Source: an uncultured Ruminococcus sp.
Lineage (GTDB): Bacteria > Bacillota > Clostridia > Oscillospirales > Ruminococcaceae
Direction: 5' to 3'
DNA length: 31,144 bases
Assembly (NCBI GenBank): GCA_937894495.1
Contig: CALCRR010000389.1
Location: 1-31,144, forward strand
Part shown: positions 1-8,428 of the stretch, in pieces
Numbering within the stretch: position 1 is the stretch's first letter
Layout of the letters: each line of letters begins with the position of its first letter
The notes under the pieces: model-generated
The model's database searches: none
The model's input: the letters and a program-made list of their open reading frames with translations, nothing else
Told to the model about the DNA's origin: nothing
Translations under genes and position numbers: made by a program

Positions 1-16
1 CTTGCTTCTTGCTTCT
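1..16. repeat. Heptad tandem repeat, CTTGCTT x2
   Basis: Two perfect copies of a 7-base pyrimidine-rich unit (CTTGCTT) followed by the start of a third, at the window edge, so the array may extend further left. Related arrays occur at 8598-8625, 10982-11006 and 12291-12311, always in intergenic sequence of the left half of the window. Seen directly; function unknown. Confidence 0.6.
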
Positions 17-25
17 AGAGGCACA

Positions 26-55
26 GGTGGGGGAAATACCCCGTCCGGTGAGGAC
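26..55 (+). repeat. Dispersed GC-rich palindromic repeat, copy 1
   Basis: This 30-base segment is found again as its reverse complement at 3670-3699 with one mismatch. It can fold as two small adjacent hairpins, GGGG/CCCC around AAATA and GTCC/GGAC around GGTGA. It lies just upstream of the citrate synthase promoter. It resembles REP-like intergenic palindromes; whether it is mobile or regulatory cannot be told from two copies. Confidence 0.65.
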
Positions 56-68
56 CGCCCGAGGACGT

Positions 69-97
69 TTGACAAAATTGAAGAAATGTAGTATAAT
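69..97 (+). promoter_or_regulatory. Sigma-A type promoter of the citrate synthase gene
   Basis: A perfect TTGACA (69-74) and a perfect TATAAT (92-97) are separated by 17 bases. The likely transcription start is near 104, giving a leader of about 30 bases that contains a GAAGG ribosome binding site at 126-130 ahead of the ATG at 134. Confidence 0.85.
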
Positions 98-133
98 AGA
101 ATTATCTATTAACAGAAAGCGAGATGAAGGATC

Positions 134-1483
134 ATGGTAAATGATAAAGCAAGAAAGCTGCTGTGCGAGCAGTTTGTGGCTAACAATACTATCGCACCTA
201 AATACTACGAGAAATACAGCGTTAAAAGAGGACTGAGAAATGCCGACGGAACTGGTGTTATGGCAGGTCTTACAAACATCTGTAACGTTCACGGATATGT
301 TGTGAACGAGGGTGAAAAAATGCCGATAGAGGGCCAGCTCATCTACCGTGGCTATAACATAAAGGACCTTGTGGCGAATGCAGTTAAGGAGAACCGCTTC
401 GGCTTTGAGGAGATAGTGTATCTGCTGCTCATGGGCGACCTGCCCAAAAAGGACGAGCTTGAAGCCTTCTGCTCCATACTTGCGGAGAACCGCCCCCTGC
501 CTGAGGACTTTTTCTCGGATATGATACTAAAAGCCCCCTCAAAGGACATAATGAACAAAATGTCCCGTTCCATACTTGCACTTTATTCCTACGACTATAA
601 CCCCGAGAACCGTTCGCCTGAGTTTGAAATGGCAACGGCTATCTCCATAATCTCAAAGCTGCCCTATATAATGACCCTGGCATACCAGGTAAAAAGACGC
701 ACCTTTGATAACGAGAGTATGTTTTTGCACCCCTTAGACCCCAACCACTCCACTGCCGAGATGATACTTTCCGCTATCAGACCCGACAGGCAGTTTACCG
801 ATGAAGAAGCTAAGCTTTTAGATGTGCTGATGATGCTCCATGCAGAGCACGGCGGCGGTAATAACTCCACCTTCTCCTGCCGTGTGCTCACATCTTCCGG
901 CACCGACCCCTATTCGGCATACTCTGCCGCTATCGGCTCGCTGAAAGGTCCCCGTCACGGCGGCGCCAATATCAAGGTATCGGCAATGCAGGAGTGCGTG
1001 ATGGAGCACGTTGCCAACTGGGAGGACGAGGGTCAGGTGGCTGACTTCCTCATAAAGATACTCAATAAGGAAGCCTTCGACCACTCGGGGCTTATCTACG
1101 GCATGGGTCACGCAGTTTATACCCTTTCAGACCCCAGAGCTATCATTCTTAAAGAGAATGCAAGAAAAATGGCAGAGGGCACCGAGTATGAGAAGGAGTA
1201 CCGCCTGCTTGAAACTATCGAGCGCCTTACTCCCGAGCTGTTCCTTAAAATAAAGGGCAACGACAAGGCGATGTGTGCTAATGTGGATATGTATTCGGGC
1301 TTTGTTTACAGAATGCTGGGCGTGCCCCAGGACCTGTTCACCCCGATGTTCGCAGTTTCAAGAATGCCCGGCTGGTGCGCCCACCGCTTTGAGGAGCTGG
1401 TAACAGGCAAGCGCATTATCCGCCCTGCCTACAAGGCTGTTTCCAGGGAAAAGAAATACATTCCCCTGGACGAGAGAGAATAA
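134..1483 (+). CDS. gltA: Citrate synthase
   Basis: Condenses acetyl-CoA and oxaloacetate to citrate in the cytoplasm; in a fermentative anaerobe this most likely feeds 2-oxoglutarate and glutamate synthesis. The 449-residue product has the family blocks in order: GPRHGGAN with His275, GMGHAVY with His326 (the catalytic His of the usual GxGHxVY motif), DPRA just after it, DMYSG with Asp385 as catalytic Asp, and MFAVSRMPGWCAHRFE near the end. The N-terminal extension of about 50 residues before the small GLTNICNVHGY region fits the longer Firmicute type. The gene stands alone, with its own consensus promoter and an intrinsic terminator right after the stop. Product identity is firm; the role in glutamate supply is inference. 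Confidence 0.95.
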   Translation: MVNDKARKLLCEQFVANNTIAPKYYEKYSVKRGLRNADGTGVMAGLTNICNVHGYVVNEGEKMPIEGQLIYRGYNIKDLVANAVKENRFGFEEIVYLLLMGDLPKKDELEAFCSILAENRPLPEDFFSDMILKAPSKDIMNKMSRSILALYSYDYNPENRSPEFEMATAISIISKLPYIMTLAYQVKRRTFDNESMFLHPLDPNHSTAEMILSAIRPDRQFTDEEAKLLDVLMMLHAEHGGGNNSTFSCRVLTSSGTDPYSAYSAAIGSLKGPRHGGANIKVSAMQECVMEHVANWEDEGQVADFLIKILNKEAFDHSGLIYGMGHAVYTLSDPRAIILKENARKMAEGTEYEKEYRLLETIERLTPELFLKIKGNDKAMCANVDMYSGFVYRMLGVPQDLFTPMFAVSRMPGWCAHRFEELVTGKRIIRPAYKAVSREKKYIPLDERE

Positions 1484-1512
1484 CAGCTCAGACGCAGTAA
1501 TTCAGTATTATT

Positions 1513-1550
1513 AAAGGCACTTTTGTCAATACCGACAAAAGTGCCTTTTT
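1513..1550 (+). terminator. Intrinsic terminator after citrate synthase
   Basis: A perfect 15-bp stem (1513-1527 with 1534-1548, reading AAAGGCACTTTTGTC on the left arm), a 6-base loop and a T run. The A run on the left means it could also work on the other strand, for the convergent gene at 1619-2332. Confidence 0.92.
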
Positions 1551-1618
1551 TGTTACTTCCTTCAGCAGCGAAGAACACAAAGCTATAATAAACAAACCTT
1601 GCTTTACCGCCCCTGCGC

Positions 1619-2332
1619 TTATTTCTTTTTCTTCTCTTTCTTCTTCTTTTTCTTGTTCTCCTCGATGACCTTCAGAGGGTCGCCGAAGCGTTCAAGGTTC
1701 TTCTCCATGTCCATCTCGGGCTTGGTCTCGCTCTTTTTGATGATAGAGGTCATCTGCTCCATAAGCAGCGTCTGCTCAAATGCGTCAACAGCCTCTTCAC
1801 AGGTCTCGGCAGTGCCGTCTAAGAGCTTTTCCTTTATCCTGCCTATGTTTTTCATGTAGTCAACATCAAGCTCCATAAAGTCGATCTTTTTCTGCAGTGC
1901 TGCAAAATAATCATCACGCTGCTTCTCTACCTGCTTTATCCTCAGATCAAGTATCTCGATCTGCTCTTTGATACCGTCGTTTACCTCTGCCTGGTGCTGC
2001 TTCAGCGCCGAGAGCTTATACCTGTTAAGGCTGACAACAAAGATTATGCCCGGTATAAGTATGAACAGCGATACAACTATCGGCACCAGCACAGCCGACT
2101 TGTGCAGCGGTATGAAAAGGATAATAAACACCAGCACAGCCGCAGCCACGCAGATCATTATATCTCTCTTCGCTCTCTGTTTAACATCAAAATCTGCTTC
2201 GACCTTTGAAACATCTTTAATATAAGTTTTAAGATACTCCTTGTTCTCATAGCTTACATTAACAGCGTCCTCAAACTCAAAATATCTGTTGATAAAGGTC
2301 TCGGCTTGATCCATTCTTTCAAGCTCAGTCAT
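1619..2332 (-). CDS. Two-TM coiled-coil protein with polylysine tail, function unknown
   Basis: I do not recognise a family. The 237-residue product has a soluble N-terminal part rich in acidic residues (1-55), two hydrophobic segments at about 58-77 and 81-104 forming a hairpin with a very short basic turn, then a long charged helix with heptad character (about 108-160), and a C-terminal tail of lysines with one glutamate (last 11 residues KKKKKKEKKKK). The topology suggests that both the N-terminus and the coiled-coil/tail lie on one face of the membrane. It has its own promoter (2372-2400) and a GGGGGA ribosome binding site at 2340-2345. The polylysine end is encoded by an almost pure polypyrimidine run on the plus strand (1619-1655) and may be length-variable. 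The tail could bind nucleic acid or anionic lipid; that is a guess. Confidence 0.75.
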   Translation of the reverse strand: MTELERMDQAETFINRYFEFEDAVNVSYENKEYLKTYIKDVSKVEADFDVKQRAKRDIMICVAAAVLVFIILFIPLHKSAVLVPIVVSLFILIPGIIFVVSLNRYKLSALKQHQAEVNDGIKEQIEILDLRIKQVEKQRDDYFAALQKKIDFMELDVDYMKNIGRIKEKLLDGTAETCEEAVDAFEQTLLMEQMTSIIKKSETKPEMDMEKNLERFGDPLKVIEENKKKKKKEKKKK

Positions 2333-2371
2333 TGATATCCCCCATATCGAAAAAAATATTTATCCTTTATA

Positions 2372-2400
2372 AGTATATCACAGTGATCGGGATTTGTCAA
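2372..2400 (-). promoter_or_regulatory. Promoter of the two-TM coiled-coil gene
   Basis: On the minus strand TTGACA (2395-2400) and TATACT (2372-2377) are 17 bases apart, about 40 bases before the ATG at 2332. Confidence 0.75.
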
Positions 2401-2458
2401 CTATTTTTGTTAATATTTTATTCAACAAAAGCCACAAAAATTTTCTTTTAAACTTTTT

Positions 2459-2472
2459 ACGAAACCGTTTAC
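2459..2472. promoter_or_regulatory. Candidate LacI-type operator upstream of the esterase gene
   Basis: ACGAAACCGTTTAC is a near palindrome around AAAC-C-GTTT and ends 5 bases before the -35 box at 2478. It resembles the operator near the aldose epimerase promoter (10572-10584). No regulator gene is present in the window, so this rests on shape and position alone. Confidence 0.4.
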
Positions 2473-2477
2473 AATAC

Positions 2478-2507
2478 TTGACAATGACCATGCAGATATT
2501 TTATAAT
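2478..2507 (+). promoter_or_regulatory. Promoter of the CE2-like esterase gene
   Basis: TTGACA (2478-2483) and TATAAT (2502-2507) with an 18-base spacer. The leader to the ATG at 2584 is about 70 bases and ends with a GGAGG ribosome binding site (2573-2577). Confidence 0.8.
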
Positions 2508-2583
2508 AATTATAGCGTATTTTTTTATGACGTCTGGCAGCAGAAAAAAGTGTTTGCAAAGCCGATAAAATGGAGGGAGTATC

Positions 2584-3660
2584 ATGGAAATACCACAGAA
2601 CAAAAAGCTGATCGCAGCTGACAGCGGTAAAATGACATATATGGGCAGGATCGACCACAGCGACCCTGCAAAGCCACAGTTCATCTGGGCAGGCTCTAAC
2701 GTAAGAATGAGATTTACAGGAACATCTGTGAGCGCTTTGATCTATAACAAGCGCTTTTACAACACCATGCTCCTCGGCTTTATCATCGACGGCAAGGAGG
2801 GCAAGGTGCAGTTCGGCTCAAAGGACGAGTGGGAGGGAGAGTATCTGCTTGACCTTGCAGACGGTCTGGAAGAGGGCGAGCATGAGATAATACTCTTCAA
2901 GCGGCAGGACGCCACCCACTATTTCGACTTTTACGGCTTTATCATAGACGAAAATGCCGAGGCTCTTGAAGCTCCAAAGCTCCCCGACCTTAAAATAGAA
3001 TGCTTCGGCGACTCTGTATCGGCAGGTGCTGTGGTGGAGGCTATGGACTATGTGGGCAGCAATGACCCCGAAAACAATGACGGTATATACGATAACGCAT
3101 GGCACAGCTATGCAAGCATAACCGCCCGTAACCTGGGCGCACAGGTACACCTGACCGCACAGGGGGGCATTGCCATTTTTGATAACACAGGCTACTACCA
3201 TGCCCCCGACTTTATCGGCATGGAGACCGCTTACGACAAGCTCTGCTATTTCCCCGAGGGCAGCAAGGGCTATACCCCCTGGGACTTCGGCAGATATATC
3301 CCCGATATCGTCATATTCGCCGTAGGTCAGAACGACCAGCACAACGAAGCCCAGGGCGACCCCGATATAAACGACCCCGTTTTCAGGGAAAAGTGGAAAA
3401 ACCGCTATAAGGATATCATTCTCGACCTGAGGTCAAAATACCCCGACGCACGCTTTGTGCTGCTTCTCACCGTGCTGTGCCACGATAAAAGCTGGGACGA
3501 CGCAGTGGACGAGATAGCCAATGAGCTGGGCGACGACAAGCTCACCCACCTGCTCTTCACCCGAACAGGCAAAGCCACCCCGGGTCACCCCAGGCTATCC
3601 GAGCAATACGAAATGGCACAGGGGCTGACAGCACACCTATTTTCAATGTATAATTCATAA
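2584..3660 (+). CDS. CE2-like SGNH carbohydrate esterase, cytoplasmic
   Basis: Probably removes acetyl groups from plant polysaccharides or oligosaccharides. The 358-residue product has the CE2 layout: an N-terminal beta-sandwich (about 10-130, including the RMRFTGTSVSALI stretch typical of the family) and a C-terminal SGNH hydrolase fold. Visible catalytic blocks are GDSVS with Ser144, a VGQND block with Asn250, and GHPR with His335. There is no signal peptide or lipobox, so it should act inside the cell on imported acetylated oligosaccharides, unlike secreted CE2 enzymes. It lies upstream of the secreted GH26 mannanase with about 515 bases between them, so the two are probably separate transcripts serving the same substrate. 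CE2 assignment is by motif and architecture; exact substrate is inference. Confidence 0.82.
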   Translation: MEIPQNKKLIAADSGKMTYMGRIDHSDPAKPQFIWAGSNVRMRFTGTSVSALIYNKRFYNTMLLGFIIDGKEGKVQFGSKDEWEGEYLLDLADGLEEGEHEIILFKRQDATHYFDFYGFIIDENAEALEAPKLPDLKIECFGDSVSAGAVVEAMDYVGSNDPENNDGIYDNAWHSYASITARNLGAQVHLTAQGGIAIFDNTGYYHAPDFIGMETAYDKLCYFPEGSKGYTPWDFGRYIPDIVIFAVGQNDQHNEAQGDPDINDPVFREKWKNRYKDIILDLRSKYPDARFVLLLTVLCHDKSWDDAVDEIANELGDDKLTHLLFTRTGKATPGHPRLSEQYEMAQGLTAHLFSMYNS

Positions 3661-3669
3661 TGCATAATT

Positions 3670-3699
3670 GTCCTCGCCGGACGGGGTATTTCCCCCACC
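3670..3699 (-). repeat. Dispersed GC-rich palindromic repeat, copy 2 (inverted)
   Basis: Reverse complement of positions 26-55 with 29 of 30 bases identical. It sits 9 bases after the esterase stop codon, so it may act as its transcript end. Confidence 0.65.
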
Positions 3700-4134
3700 T
3701 TCCGTACTATTGTGGTGTGGGCAAGCGCTCGAGTCCTCCCCGGAGGGGAGGGGGTGCTTTCGTGGCAGCTCGCACTTTGTGACGCTGCGCGAACCTTGGT
3801 AAATGTTGACTTTGTGCGCTGTAGGTAATTTTGATTAGAATTTATTTTCCCCCTACTAAAACAAAGCGGAGTTTTCAAGGCGCAAAAGCTGATTTACATG
3901 ACTTTGATAAAACGGCGAACAAAGTGGGCATATCAAGGCTCAAACATAGCGTGCGGTGAAAGGCTCAAAAGAAGTAGGAACGAAATCGGTCTCTTCCGTT
4001 GCGGCAGCCAAGAAAAAACCCAAAAGTGTGGCGATGAACAACAGTAAACCAAGCGGCACGATAGTCACCATACGGACATAAGTATAGCGAAATAAAGCGC
4101 AGGGTCAAGCCGGGCGCCAGACGGCTTGCGGGGT

Positions 4135-4166
4135 CTGGGGCAGCGCCCCAGCTCAAGGCGCAAAAG
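4135..4166 (+). repeat. Leader repeat with hairpin before the mannanase gene
   Basis: The stretch from 4137 to 4165 matches the reverse complement of 8429-8457 at 27 of 29 positions. Each copy contains a GGGGC/GCCCC hairpin followed by a CAGCTCAAGG tract and CAAAA. Both copies point the same way relative to the gene that follows (mannanase here, cellobiose phosphorylase there). Here it ends within the AAAGGAG ribosome binding site (4163-4169), so folding could affect initiation. Confidence 0.55.
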
Positions 4167-4175
4167 GAGTAAAAA

Positions 4176-5834
4176 ATGAACACAAAAAGAGCAGCAGCAC
4201 TCTGCCTTGCAGTGGTGATGACCATGTCGGTCACAGCCTGCGGCGGCAGTGACAGCAAAGACAAGAAAAGCAGCAAAGCCGAGACCTCTTCAAGCAGCAG
4301 CGAGAGCAAAGCTGAGGATACCCCCGTGGTGGAGAGTATCGGCAACTTAGACCTTTCGGACGTCACCACCGAGTATGACGTGCCTGAGGATTTTTCGCTG
4401 AGCTTTGAGCCTGAGGAGGGCACTGTATCAGGCGGCGCAGCAGTTATGGATAAAAGCTTTCTGGGGGAGTATACAGGCAGCGGATTTGTGGCTCTGCCAA
4501 GCTCGGGGGACGAGGTGACCATGCAGGCGCAGTTCCCTGCAAAGGGCAGCTATAATATCACCATGAGAGCTACAGGCGACAGCACCAACTTCAAAAACCT
4601 GCTGACTATCGACGGCAGCGCCGCCGCAAGCTTCACCCCCGAAGCTACCGAGTTCTCAGATATCACAATAGAAAACGTCCTTATCGAAGCAGGCGAGCAT
4701 ACCATAGGCATAAAGGGCGATGACGGACACGTCTACATTGACAACATCACCATCACCCCTGCACCTGCTATCGACCTCAGCCAGTATAATGTCACCAGGG
4801 AGCTTTCAAACCCCAATGCCTCCGACCACGCAAAACGGCTCTATAATATGCTGGCGGATATCTACGGCAAGTATACCCTCTCAGGTCAGTATTCGGGCGA
4901 CGGCGAGGGCAAGGACAGCCGTGAATTCAAGGAGCTGAGCAAAAATCTCGGCAAGACCCCTGCCATACTTGGTTTAGATGTGAGCGGCGTGAGTATATCA
5001 AACACAGGCAGCAACGGCGAGATGGAGCTGCTGCAGGCTATGGACTGGTATAATAACGAGAACGGCATCGTCACCTTCTGCTGGCACTGGATAGCCCCCG
5101 AGCCGTACCTTAACTATAACGGCAACCCCTGGTGGAGAGGCTTTTATACCGACAGCACCTCCTTCGACCTGGGCAAAGCTATGAGCGGCGAGGACCAGGA
5201 GGGCTATGACCTTATCATTGAGGAGCTGGATAATATGGCTCAGGCGCTGAAAACTCTGGCAGACGAGGATATCCCCATTCTCTGGAGACCGCTGCACGAG
5301 GCCGCAGGCGACCCCAAATACCCCGGCAATGCGTGGTTCTGGTGGGGCGCAGCAGGCAAGGACCCCTACCTGGAGCTGTGGAAGCTCATGTATGATAAGT
5401 TCACCAACGAGTATGAGCTCAATAACCTTATATGGGTGTGGAACGCACAAAGCCCCAGCTGGTACCCGGGAGATGAATATGTGGATATAATCGGCTACGA
5501 CTGCTACCCCTCCGAGCATGACAGCTCCTCACAAAAATGGTACTACGACCTGATGAAAGAATGCTCGCCCACTCACAGCAAGATAATTGCCGAGACCGAG
5601 AACGGCGCAATGTTCGACCCTGACGCCGCATTTAACGACGGCTCACGCTGGGCATGGTTCTCCACCTGGAACGGCGAGTTTACCCTGAAAGACAGGCAGC
5701 TCTCAGACCAATATACCACCTTTGAAATGTGGGATAAGATCTACAACAGCGAAAGGGTCCTCACTCTTGACGAACTCCCCGACCTTAAATGCTACCCCCT
5801 TAATACAGATGACTATCTGGCAGGGCTCAACTGA
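4176..5834 (+). CDS. Secreted lipoprotein beta-mannanase, GH26, with CBM35-like domain
   Basis: Hydrolyses beta-1,4-mannan backbones at the cell surface. Residues 1-22 form a lipoprotein signal with the lipobox VTAC and lipid-anchored Cys22, followed by a Ser/Glu-rich linker to about residue 60. Residues about 65-190 form a beta-sandwich of CBM35/CBM6 style (aromatic and FKNLLTIDG features). Residues about 200-545 are a GH26 catalytic domain: WRPLHEAAGD with acid/base Glu375, the FWWGAAG stretch after it, and IIAETENG with the likely nucleophile Glu473. The start is fixed by AAAGGAG eight bases upstream. It is convergent with cellobiose phosphorylase, and they share a bidirectional terminator. 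GH26 also contains a few xylanases and lichenases; the WRPLHE context favours mannanase. Confidence 0.9.
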   Translation: MNTKRAAALCLAVVMTMSVTACGGSDSKDKKSSKAETSSSSSESKAEDTPVVESIGNLDLSDVTTEYDVPEDFSLSFEPEEGTVSGGAAVMDKSFLGEYTGSGFVALPSSGDEVTMQAQFPAKGSYNITMRATGDSTNFKNLLTIDGSAAASFTPEATEFSDITIENVLIEAGEHTIGIKGDDGHVYIDNITITPAPAIDLSQYNVTRELSNPNASDHAKRLYNMLADIYGKYTLSGQYSGDGEGKDSREFKELSKNLGKTPAILGLDVSGVSISNTGSNGEMELLQAMDWYNNENGIVTFCWHWIAPEPYLNYNGNPWWRGFYTDSTSFDLGKAMSGEDQEGYDLIIEELDNMAQALKTLADEDIPILWRPLHEAAGDPKYPGNAWFWWGAAGKDPYLELWKLMYDKFTNEYELNNLIWVWNAQSPSWYPGDEYVDIIGYDCYPSEHDSSSQKWYYDLMKECSPTHSKIIAETENGAMFDPDAAFNDGSRWAWFSTWNGEFTLKDRQLSDQYTTFEMWDKIYNSERVLTLDELPDLKCYPLNTDDYLAGLN

Positions 5835-5864
5835 TGACCCTGCCCCGATAAAGATACGAATTAA

Positions 5865-5903
5865 AAAAGCCTGAGAGCTTAAATCGCTCTCAGGCTTTTG
5901 GGT
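5865..5903. terminator. Bidirectional intrinsic terminator
   Basis: A perfect 14-bp stem, AAAAGCCTGAGAGC (5865-5878) with its complement at 5886-5899, and a 7-base loop. T-rich sequence follows on both strands, so it serves the mannanase gene (+) and the cellobiose phosphorylase gene (-). Confidence 0.88.
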
Positions 5904-5918
5904 TTTTACAGACTTTTA

Positions 5919-8372
5919 TCAGCCCATTACCACAACGACCTCGTGCTCGGTACCCTTGTCGAATACAGGCAGGATATTGCCGTTGATCTTAGTGCCGTCA
6001 ACAGTTACCTCCTTGATACCCTTTGATACGTGATCGGGGTTCTTAACGGTAATGTTGTAGGTGTTGTCTCTGAACTTTCTTGTGAGCTTGAAGCCGTCCC
6101 ATGCCTCGGGGATAGAAGGATCTATCTTCAGTCCGTCGTAAGCAGGAATGCAGCCCAGTATAAACTGCGATATAGCCACAAAGTTCCATGAAGCTGTACC
6201 TGTCAGCCAGCTGTTTTTAGCCTCGCCGTGTCTCTTTGCGTCCTTGCCTGCGATCATCTGGGCGTAAACATAAGGCTCGGTCCTGTGCAGGTCGGATATA
6301 TCCTCCAGATAAGCAGGAGCTATCTTTGAGTAATACTCAAATGCCTGATCGCCTCTGCCGATAGCAGCCTCAGCGCAGATTATCCATGCGTTGTTGTGGC
6401 AGAATATACCTGCGTTCTCCTTATAGCCTGCGGGATATGTGGATATCTCACCGTACTCCTTATAATACTTTGTAAATGCAGGGTTGTTGAGTACAAGACC
6501 GTACTTGGAGTCAAGATACTTCTTGACGCTGTTCATTGTGAGGACGTCCTTGCCGCTCTCCTTGCCAAGACCTGCCATAACAGCAAAGCCCTGGGGCTCG
6601 ATGAAGATCTTGCCTTCCTCGTTCTCGTGTGAGCCCACCTTCTTGCCGAAGTCGTCATATGCTCTTAAGAACCACTCGCCGTCCCAGCCGTATTCAAGTG
6701 TGTTCTTGTTCATGTTGTCGATAGCTTCCTGTGCCTTTGCAGCCTCGTCATCAAGTCCCTTGTATTTGCAGAGCGCTACATACTCGGGTCCTATAAATGC
6801 CATCATAGCTGCGACCATTACCGACTCAGCCACACGGCTGAACTTCTCCTCACCGTACTTAGGCGAGGTATATGTCTGGAAGCTCTCACCCGGTGTGTCC
6901 GAATGGCAGCTCAGGTTCAGGCAGTCGTTCCAGTCAGCTCTCATAGCCAGCGGCATACCGTGGGGTCCTACAAAGTCAGCAACGTGCCAGAAGCTCTGCT
7001 TTAAGTGGTGCATCATGCTCTGTGCCTTGCTCTCGTCATTGTCATAGGGTACGTTTTCATCGAGTATGCTGTAATCGCCTGTTTCCTTTATGTACTGTGC
7101 GGTGGAAAGTATCATCCACAGCGGATCGTCCGAGAAATCGCCGCCGATAGCGTCGTTGCCCTTCTTGGTAAGTGGCTGGTACTGGTGGTAGCAGCCGCCG
7201 TCCTCATACTGGGTAGCTGCCAGATCGAGTATTCTCTCTCTTGCTCTGTCGGGTATCTGGTGAACGAAGCCCAGCAGATCCTGGTTGGAGTCTCTGAAGC
7301 CCATTCCTCTGCCGATACCGCTCTCAAAGTAAGAAGCCGATCTTGACATATTGAAGGTTACCATGCACTGATACTGGTTCCAGATATTTACCATTCTGTT
7401 GAGCTTGTCATCAGCAGTCTCAACATGATACTGGCTGAGCAGAGCCTCCCAGCTTGCTTTGAGATCTGCAAGAGCCTTGTCAGCCTTCTCAGCTGTGTTC
7501 ATAGCCTCTATCATCTCATAAGCCTTGGACTTGTTCATGGAACCGTCCTCGTTCCACTTGTTCTCGCCGTTCTCAACATAGCCGAGAACAAACACCAGCG
7601 TCTTTTCCTCGCCTGCGTCAAGGGTGATGTCTACGCAGTGTGAAGCCACAGGCGACCAGCCATCGGCAACTGAGTTAGCGCTCTTGCCCTCGAAAACAGT
7701 TCCGGGGTTAGCAAAGCCGTTGTAAATGCCGCCCATAAAGGTCTCTCTGTCGGTATCAAAGCCGCTTATATCGGCATTAACGGTGTAGAAGGCAAAGTGA
7801 TCTCTTCTCTCTTTATACTCGGTCTTGTGGAATATTGTTGAGCCCTCGATCTCGACCTCGCCTGTGTTGAAGTTTCTCTGGAAGTTCTCGCCGTCATCCT
7901 GTGCGTTCCACAGACACCACTCTAAGAAGGAGAACAGCTTGAAGCTCTTCTTTTCGCTGCCCTTGTTTTTCAGCACTACCTTCTGTACCTCGCCGTTGTA
8001 GTCAACAGGTACGAAGAAGCTCACCTCAGCCTCCAGACCGTTCTTCTCGCCCTTGATTATGGTGTAGCCCATACCGTGGCGGCAGGAGTATGCGTCAAGC
8101 TCAGTCTTAACAGGGCTCCAGCCGGGGTTCCATACAGTGCCGTTATCGTTGATGTAGAAATATCTTCCGCCCATATCGACAGGCACGTTGTTGTAGCGGT
8201 AACGGGTTATTCTTCTCAGCCTTGCGTCCTTGAAGAAGCTGTAACCGCCTGCTGTGTTGGAAATGAGCGAGAAAAACTCCTGTGTTCCCAGATAGTTTAT
8301 CCATGGGTAAGGAGTCCTTGGGTTAGTGATGACGTATTCTTTGTTCACATCATCAAAAAATCCGAATTTCAT
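5919..8372 (-). CDS. cbp: Cellobiose phosphorylase, GH94
   Basis: Splits cellobiose with phosphate into glucose and glucose 1-phosphate in the cytoplasm, saving ATP. The 817-residue length and the N-terminal block MKFGFFDDVNKEYVI are characteristic of Ruminococcus and Clostridium cellobiose phosphorylases. The domain order is an N-terminal beta-sandwich (1-280), a helical linker, an (alpha/alpha)6 barrel (about 310-730) and a C-terminal beta-sheet domain. The catalytic general acid is Asp480 in MRADWNDCLN. GIGRGMGFRDSNQDLLG (near residue 350) forms part of the phosphate/sugar site. No signal peptide. The ribosome binding site AAAGGTGG lies about 11 bases upstream of the ATG. Cellodextrin phosphorylase is the main alternative, but those are longer and differ at the N-terminus. 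Confidence 0.93.
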   Translation of the reverse strand: MKFGFFDDVNKEYVITNPRTPYPWINYLGTQEFFSLISNTAGGYSFFKDARLRRITRYRYNNVPVDMGGRYFYINDNGTVWNPGWSPVKTELDAYSCRHGMGYTIIKGEKNGLEAEVSFFVPVDYNGEVQKVVLKNKGSEKKSFKLFSFLEWCLWNAQDDGENFQRNFNTGEVEIEGSTIFHKTEYKERRDHFAFYTVNADISGFDTDRETFMGGIYNGFANPGTVFEGKSANSVADGWSPVASHCVDITLDAGEEKTLVFVLGYVENGENKWNEDGSMNKSKAYEMIEAMNTAEKADKALADLKASWEALLSQYHVETADDKLNRMVNIWNQYQCMVTFNMSRSASYFESGIGRGMGFRDSNQDLLGFVHQIPDRARERILDLAATQYEDGGCYHQYQPLTKKGNDAIGGDFSDDPLWMILSTAQYIKETGDYSILDENVPYDNDESKAQSMMHHLKQSFWHVADFVGPHGMPLAMRADWNDCLNLSCHSDTPGESFQTYTSPKYGEEKFSRVAESVMVAAMMAFIGPEYVALCKYKGLDDEAAKAQEAIDNMNKNTLEYGWDGEWFLRAYDDFGKKVGSHENEEGKIFIEPQGFAVMAGLGKESGKDVLTMNSVKKYLDSKYGLVLNNPAFTKYYKEYGEISTYPAGYKENAGIFCHNNAWIICAEAAIGRGDQAFEYYSKIAPAYLEDISDLHRTEPYVYAQMIAGKDAKRHGEAKNSWLTGTASWNFVAISQFILGCIPAYDGLKIDPSIPEAWDGFKLTRKFRDNTYNITVKNPDHVSKGIKEVTVDGTKINGNILPVFDKGTEHEVVVVMG

Positions 8373-8428
8373 TAGAAAATTCCACCTTTCTATATTGTTT
8401 ATATAAATTAATTTTTAAATTAATTTTC

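Larger units (their letters stand above)
3661..4175. other. 515-base gene-free stretch built of palindromes and short repeats
   Basis: No credible gene on either strand. It holds the inverted copy of the 30-base repeat (3670-3699); a hairpin CTCCCC-GGA-GGGGAG at 3736-3750; a 14-base direct repeat TCAAGGCGCAAAAG at 3875-3888 and 4153-4166; a 7-bp hairpin CAAGCCG/CGGCTTG at 4106-4128; and a 7-bp hairpin CTGGGGC/GCCCCAG at 4135-4151 directly before the mannanase ribosome binding site. I could not find a convincing promoter for the mannanase here. It looks like an accretion of small intergenic repeats. Confidence 0.6.

Noticed and set aside
7005..7346. Long open frames on the plus strand inside the cellobiose phosphorylase gene
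   Set aside because: They are antisense shadows of a well-supported GH94 gene, have no ribosome binding site and resemble no protein.
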